Part shown: one piece after another, positions 31,596 through 34,951 of the stretch
Position numbering within the stretch: position 1 is the first letter of the stretch
Layout: each line of letters begins with the position of its first letter
NCBI GenBank assembly: GCA_913054385.1
Contig: CAJXIC010000002.1
Span: 1-34,951 of the forward strand
DNA from: an uncultured Pseudomonadota bacterium
Lineage (GTDB): Bacteria > Myxococcota_A > UBA9160 > UBA4427
Length of the DNA stretch: 34,951 nt
Reading direction: 5' to 3'
The notes under the pieces: model-generated
What the model was told of the DNA's origin: nothing
The model's input: only the letters and a program-made list of their open reading frames with translations
The model's database searches: none
Program-made: the position numbers and the translations under genes

Positions 31596-33410
31596 ATGGC
31601 CCGTATCCCCGAAGAGACGATCCGCGAGATCCGTGACCGGATCGACATCGTGAGCCTCATCGGGCGCTACGTCGACCTGAGACAGAACGGTCGCAGCCAT
31701 AAGGGCCTGTGTCCGTTTCACGAGGAGAAGACCGCCTCGTTCACGGTCGACGGGGAGAACGGTGTCTACTACTGCCACGGGGCGTGCAAGGAGGGCGGCG
31801 ACGCCTTCGGCTTCCTCGCGCAGAAAGAGAACCTCAATTTCCCCGAAGCCGTGCGCCAGCTTGCACGCGAAGTCGGCGTCGACATCCCGGAAGACCGGGG
31901 CGATGGCGAAGACCGGATCTCTCCCCTGGTAGCGGCCAACGAGCTCGCCCAGCGTTTCTTCCGGGCACAGCTCGATCGCCCGGAGGGCGAAGCGGCTCGC
32001 CGCTACCTGGCTTCGCGTGGCATCGACGCCGAGACGATCGAGAGCGTCGGGATCGGTTTTGCGCCGGATCGCTGGGATGCGCTTTCGGGAGCGTTGCGGG
32101 CGCGCGGCATCGCCGACGACATTGGCCAGAGCGCGGGGCTTCTGGTGCCGCCGAAGCAGGAAGGGCGCGGCGCCTACGACCGCTTTCGCGGTCGCGTCAC
32201 TTTCCCGATCCTCGACGTGGGCCGTCGACCGATCGGTTTTGGCGCGCGTGCCCTCGAGAAGGACCAGCAGCCGAAGTACCTGAACACCCCGGAGACGCCC
32301 CTGTTCCGGAAACGGAAAGTTTTCTACGGGCTCCCCGACGCACTCTCGGCGATTCGCAAAAGCGGGCGTGCGATCCTCTGCGAGGGTTACTTCGATCGCA
32401 TTGCGTTGGCGCGAGCGGGCATGGCAGAAGGGCTCGCAACCTGCGGTACCGCCCTCACCGAGGACCACGCCAACGAGTTGCGTCGGCGTCGGGTAAAGGA
32501 TGTAGTGCTGCTCTTTGACGGGGATGCCGCCGGACACAAAGCCCTCGAGCGCTCGCTCGAGGTATTGCTGCCGAAGGGCCTGCGTGTGCGCGCGGTTTCG
32601 CTGCCGCCCGGTCACGATCCGGATTCGTTTCTCGAGGAGGCGGGTGCCGAGGCCCTCTGCGAAGTGGTCGATTCGGCTCCCGACGCCATTGAGAACCTCG
32701 TCCAGGCAGCCGTGAGCGCGGGCGTGGCTTCTCCCGCCGAGAAGGCCGATCGGGTCGATCACCTGGCGCGCTTCGTCGTGCTCGTCCCGAACCCGGTCGA
32801 ACGGGACGACTACGTCGCGAAGGTGGCTGCGGCACTCGGCGCTCGGATCGAATCGGTCGAGAAAGTCGTATGGAGCACCCGCCGGGGTGCGCGTTCCACC
32901 GACGCCCGGGCCCCCGGCGAGAGCGATCTCGAGGCGCCGCGGATCACTGGTCGTGAGCGCGAGCACGGGTTGCGTATCATCGCTCTCGTGGCAAGGCACC
33001 CCGAGATCCTCGGCACCGCCGAGCGCGCACGACTGAAGGCCACCTTCCCGGACGGCGATCTGGCGATCCTCTTCTCGCGCCTCTTCGAAGGGCCGGTGCG
33101 GGCGGCGTCCGATGGCACGAGCGAAATCGACTGGACGGGTTTCGACGAAGCTGGAGCCGTCCCGAACCAGATGCTTCTCGAGGCGCTGACCCAGGACGCT
33201 TCGGCGGTGGATCCCGAAATCTCGCCGAGCGAAGAGTTGGCGAAGCGTCTCGATTGGTTCGATCGGAAGCGCCAGCGCGACGAGAGCGGCGAGCTGACCC
33301 GGAAGCTTCGAGATCCCGAGGCCGATGCCGAAGCGGTACTGGCCGAGAAGCAGCGATTGATCGAGGACCGCCGCGCCGCACAGCGCAGCAACCCGGGAGC
33401 GCTGGCCTAG
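31596..33410 (+). CDS. dnaG: DNA primase
   Basis: A 604-residue primase making RNA primers at the replication fork. Residues about 35-65 are the zinc-binding domain: Cys39 and His42 in CPFHEEKTASF, and Cys60 and Cys64 in YYCHGACKEGGD. The usual second pair is CxxC (CFGC); here the spacing is CxxxC. The RNA polymerase domain follows, with the TOPRIM fold AILCEGYFDRIALARAGM (catalytic Glu) and VLLFDGDAAGHKALERSL (Asp-x-Asp). The C-terminal part (about 430-604) is the variable helicase-interacting domain. A GGGGGG-rich site precedes ATG at 31596. It lies between rpsU and rpoD as in the classic operon. Confidence 0.95.
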   Translation: MARIPEETIREIRDRIDIVSLIGRYVDLRQNGRSHKGLCPFHEEKTASFTVDGENGVYYCHGACKEGGDAFGFLAQKENLNFPEAVRQLAREVGVDIPEDRGDGEDRISPLVAANELAQRFFRAQLDRPEGEAARRYLASRGIDAETIESVGIGFAPDRWDALSGALRARGIADDIGQSAGLLVPPKQEGRGAYDRFRGRVTFPILDVGRRPIGFGARALEKDQQPKYLNTPETPLFRKRKVFYGLPDALSAIRKSGRAILCEGYFDRIALARAGMAEGLATCGTALTEDHANELRRRRVKDVVLLFDGDAAGHKALERSLEVLLPKGLRVRAVSLPPGHDPDSFLEEAGAEALCEVVDSAPDAIENLVQAAVSAGVASPAEKADRVDHLARFVVLVPNPVERDDYVAKVAAALGARIESVEKVVWSTRRGARSTDARAPGESDLEAPRITGREREHGLRIIALVARHPEILGTAERARLKATFPDGDLAILFSRLFEGPVRAASDGTSEIDWTGFDEAGAVPNQMLLEALTQDASAVDPEISPSEELAKRLDWFDRKRQRDESGELTRKLRDPEADAEAVLAEKQRLIEDRRAAQRSNPGALA

Positions 33411-33429
33411 GAAAGTTGTCAGAGTCAAC

Positions 33430-33458
33430 CGAGGTCGCACAGCCGTGTGCGGACCTCG
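33430..33458 (+). promoter_or_regulatory. Intercistronic hairpin between dnaG and rpoD
   Basis: CGAGGTCGCACA (33430-33441) pairs with TGTGCGGACCTCG (33446-33458), 12 pairs with one bulged G around the loop GCCG. It ends two bases before the rpoD ribosome site GAGGAG (33461-33466). In E. coli the dnaG-rpoD junction is cleaved by RNase E; a processing or stabilising role here is inferred. Confidence 0.55.
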
Positions 33459-33476
33459 AAGAGGAGATCCCCCCCC

Positions 33477-34951
33477 ATGTCCCCCAACGCGCCGTACCCG
33501 CAGGGTTCCGAGGACAATGTTTACTCGCTAGACGAGCATCGCGCCGACGAATCGTCGGAAGCGGCCGCATCGAAAGAAGCCGCCGAGCGCGGACTCGCGG
33601 CCGGCACCGACGCCCTGCTCGATTCCGAGGGCTTTCGGAAATTCACGGAAGAGGCCATGCGTAGGGGCGAAGTCTCTCTCGCTTCCCTGCGTGCGCGGAT
33701 TCGAAAATCCGGAGCGGATGCTCGAAGCGCGGTCGGTCTAGCGGCAGCCCTCGAGGAGCGCGGGGTCTCGGTGATCGATGTCGAGCCGGCGCGGCGGGCA
33801 GTGCGGCGGGAGGCCGGCGACGAGAAGGTCCGCAGTGTCGACCCGGTCAGGGCCTACCTGCGCGAGATGGGCCAGGTTTCGTTGCTGACCCGCGAGGGAG
33901 AGGTCGATCTCGCGAAGCGCATCGAGTCCGGTCTCCACGATCGCTATCGCGCCGTGATGACAACGCCCTTCGGGATCGCTCGGGTCCTGGAGATCGGCGC
34001 ACTCTTTTGTTCGGGAGAAATCGTGCTCCGGAAGATCGTCGACGGTTCCGACGACGAGAGCGCCCCCCCTCGCGAGGCGATCGCCGAACGTCTGCAGCAG
34101 GGGCTCGTGCGGCTTGCGGCCATCGAGGCGCTGGTCGGGCGAAAGCAGAACTCGAAGCACAATCCGCGGACCAAGGTGGCTACGTGCGAGCGCCTGGCAG
34201 ACGAGATCAAGGCGCTCCAGAGGGAAGCTTTCGAGGTGCTGCTCGCTGTGCGCTTCGCCCGGTCCCGGATGGAAGACATCCTCGAGGCCTACGACGAACT
34301 CGGATCCGAGTTTTCGGCGCTGCAGGCCCGGATGCAGTCGGTTTCGCGGTGCTTCGGGCTGCGACCCGCGGAGTTCGAGGAGGCGGCGCTGCTCTCGACC
34401 CGACGCAGCCAGCGTGGACGCACGGCGCTTCGCGAACTCGGGGCAGATGCCGGGCGAATCGCCGCAGCCCGGGACGAACTCGCCGAGTATCGGCGAGTCG
34501 TCGACAAGCTCGAGTCTGCAATCCGGATGACCCGGGATGACGTTTTCGAAGTACGCGCGCGCGTTGCCGAGGCGGGGCAGCGCTACGAGCAGGCGAAGAG
34601 CGAGCTGATCGAGGCGAATCTTCGGCTCGTGGTGTCGATCGCCAAGCGCTACACGAATCGCGGCCTCCAGTTCCTCGATCTGATCCAGGAAGGCAACATT
34701 GGCCTGATGAAGGCCGTCGATAAGTTCGAATACCAGCGCGGCTACAAGTTCTCGACCTACGCCACCTGGTGGATCCGGCAGGCCATCACCCGCGCCATTG
34801 CAGACCAGGCGCGCACGATCCGCGTTCCGGTCCACATGATCGAGACCATCAACCGCCTGGTTCGGGCGACCCGCCACCTGGTGCAGGTGCTCGGTCGCGA
34901 ACCCACCGGCGAGGAGCTCTCGGAGCGTCTCGAACTCCCCCTCGACAAGGT
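33477..34951 (+). CDS. rpoD: Primary sigma factor RpoD (3' partial)
   Basis: The frame is open to the end of the window, with 491 complete codons visible. The main sigma factor directs RNA polymerase to housekeeping promoters. Residues about 50-100 resemble region 1.1 ([20 protein letters not shown]). Region 1.2 begins near 121 ([20 protein letters not shown]). A long non-conserved region of about 220 residues, helical and charged, follows. Region 2 starts near 376 ([59 protein letters not shown]). Region 3 has just begun ([15 protein letters not shown]). The ATG at 33477 follows GAGGAG by ten bases. Regions 4.1-4.2 lie beyond the window. Confidence 0.96.
   Translation, partial: MSPNAPYPQGSEDNVYSLDEHRADESSEAAASKEAAERGLAAGTDALLDSEGFRKFTEEAMRRGEVSLASLRARIRKSGADARSAVGLAAALEERGVSVIDVEPARRAVRREAGDEKVRSVDPVRAYLREMGQVSLLTREGEVDLAKRIESGLHDRYRAVMTTPFGIARVLEIGALFCSGEIVLRKIVDGSDDESAPPREAIAERLQQGLVRLAAIEALVGRKQNSKHNPRTKVATCERLADEIKALQREAFEVLLAVRFARSRMEDILEAYDELGSEFSALQARMQSVSRCFGLRPAEFEEAALLSTRRSQRGRTALRELGADAGRIAAARDELAEYRRVVDKLESAIRMTRDDVFEVRARVAEAGQRYEQAKSELIEANLRLVVSIAKRYTNRGLQFLDLIQEGNIGLMKAVDKFEYQRGYKFSTYATWWIRQAITRAIADQARTIRVPVHMIETINRLVRATRHLVQVLGREPTGEELSERLELPLDK

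Noticed and set aside
31020-33440. 806-codon minus-strand open frame opposite rpsU and dnaG
   Set aside because: Shadow of real genes; its translation is low-complexity and no ribosome site or family is recognised.
1-34951. CRISPR arrays, prophage, conjugative or transposase genes
   Set aside because: None seen on either strand; all large genes match housekeeping families or the few unknowns described.

Overview
This window looks like core chromosome from a GC-rich, Deltaproteobacteria-like lineage (Myxococcota, Desulfobacterota or Binatota type). That placement is an inference from gene order: rng-rplU-rpmA-obgE-proB-proA-nadD-rsfS-gpmI on one strand, rho-prfA-prmC-murA-hisD-hisB-hisH-hisA-hisF on the other, then rpsU-dnaG-rpoD. 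Nearly every base is coding. Many junctions are start/stop overlaps (ATGA, GTGA, TTGA, TGATG). I see no tRNA, rRNA, CRISPR array, prophage or transposase gene.

Layout. 1-6152 (+): the 3' part of a membrane-anchored M23 peptidase, a long near-perfect inverted repeat, a conserved hypothetical gene, a YjjX-type nucleotide phosphatase, glutamate-cysteine ligase, thioredoxin reductase, and a PAS-HisKA-REC protein that lacks a kinase ATPase domain. 6190-15652 (-): ten genes read from rng down to comF, covering RNA decay, ribosome assembly, proline synthesis, NAD synthesis and glycolysis. 15653-16179: a divergent, hairpin-rich spacer. 16180-21626 (+): selA, an HNH endonuclease, then a tightly coupled set made of a MinD/ParA-like ATPase with an Arg in place of the Walker A Lys, a degenerate J-domain/HTH protein, an RluD-type pseudouridine synthase and a PgeF/YfiH-type enzyme. 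21627-30988 (+): the rho leader and rho, translation termination (prfA, prmC), peptidoglycan (murA) and five histidine genes. 30989-34951 (+): a structured leader, rpsU, dnaG and the 5' part of rpoD, which runs off the end.

How the genes fit together. The window groups growth functions: ribosome parts and assembly factors (L21, L27, S21, ObgE, RsfS), transcription (Rho, sigma-70), translation termination (RF1 and its methyltransferase), replication priming, and thiol redox (GshA, TrxB). The less ordinary parts are the ATPase/J-HTH pair, the ATPase-less sensor fused to a receiver, the inverted repeat at 1369-1486, and the hairpin-rich non-coding leaders before rng, rho and rpsU. No complete new system can be claimed from sequence alone. 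The ATPase/J-HTH pair is the best candidate for an under-described module.
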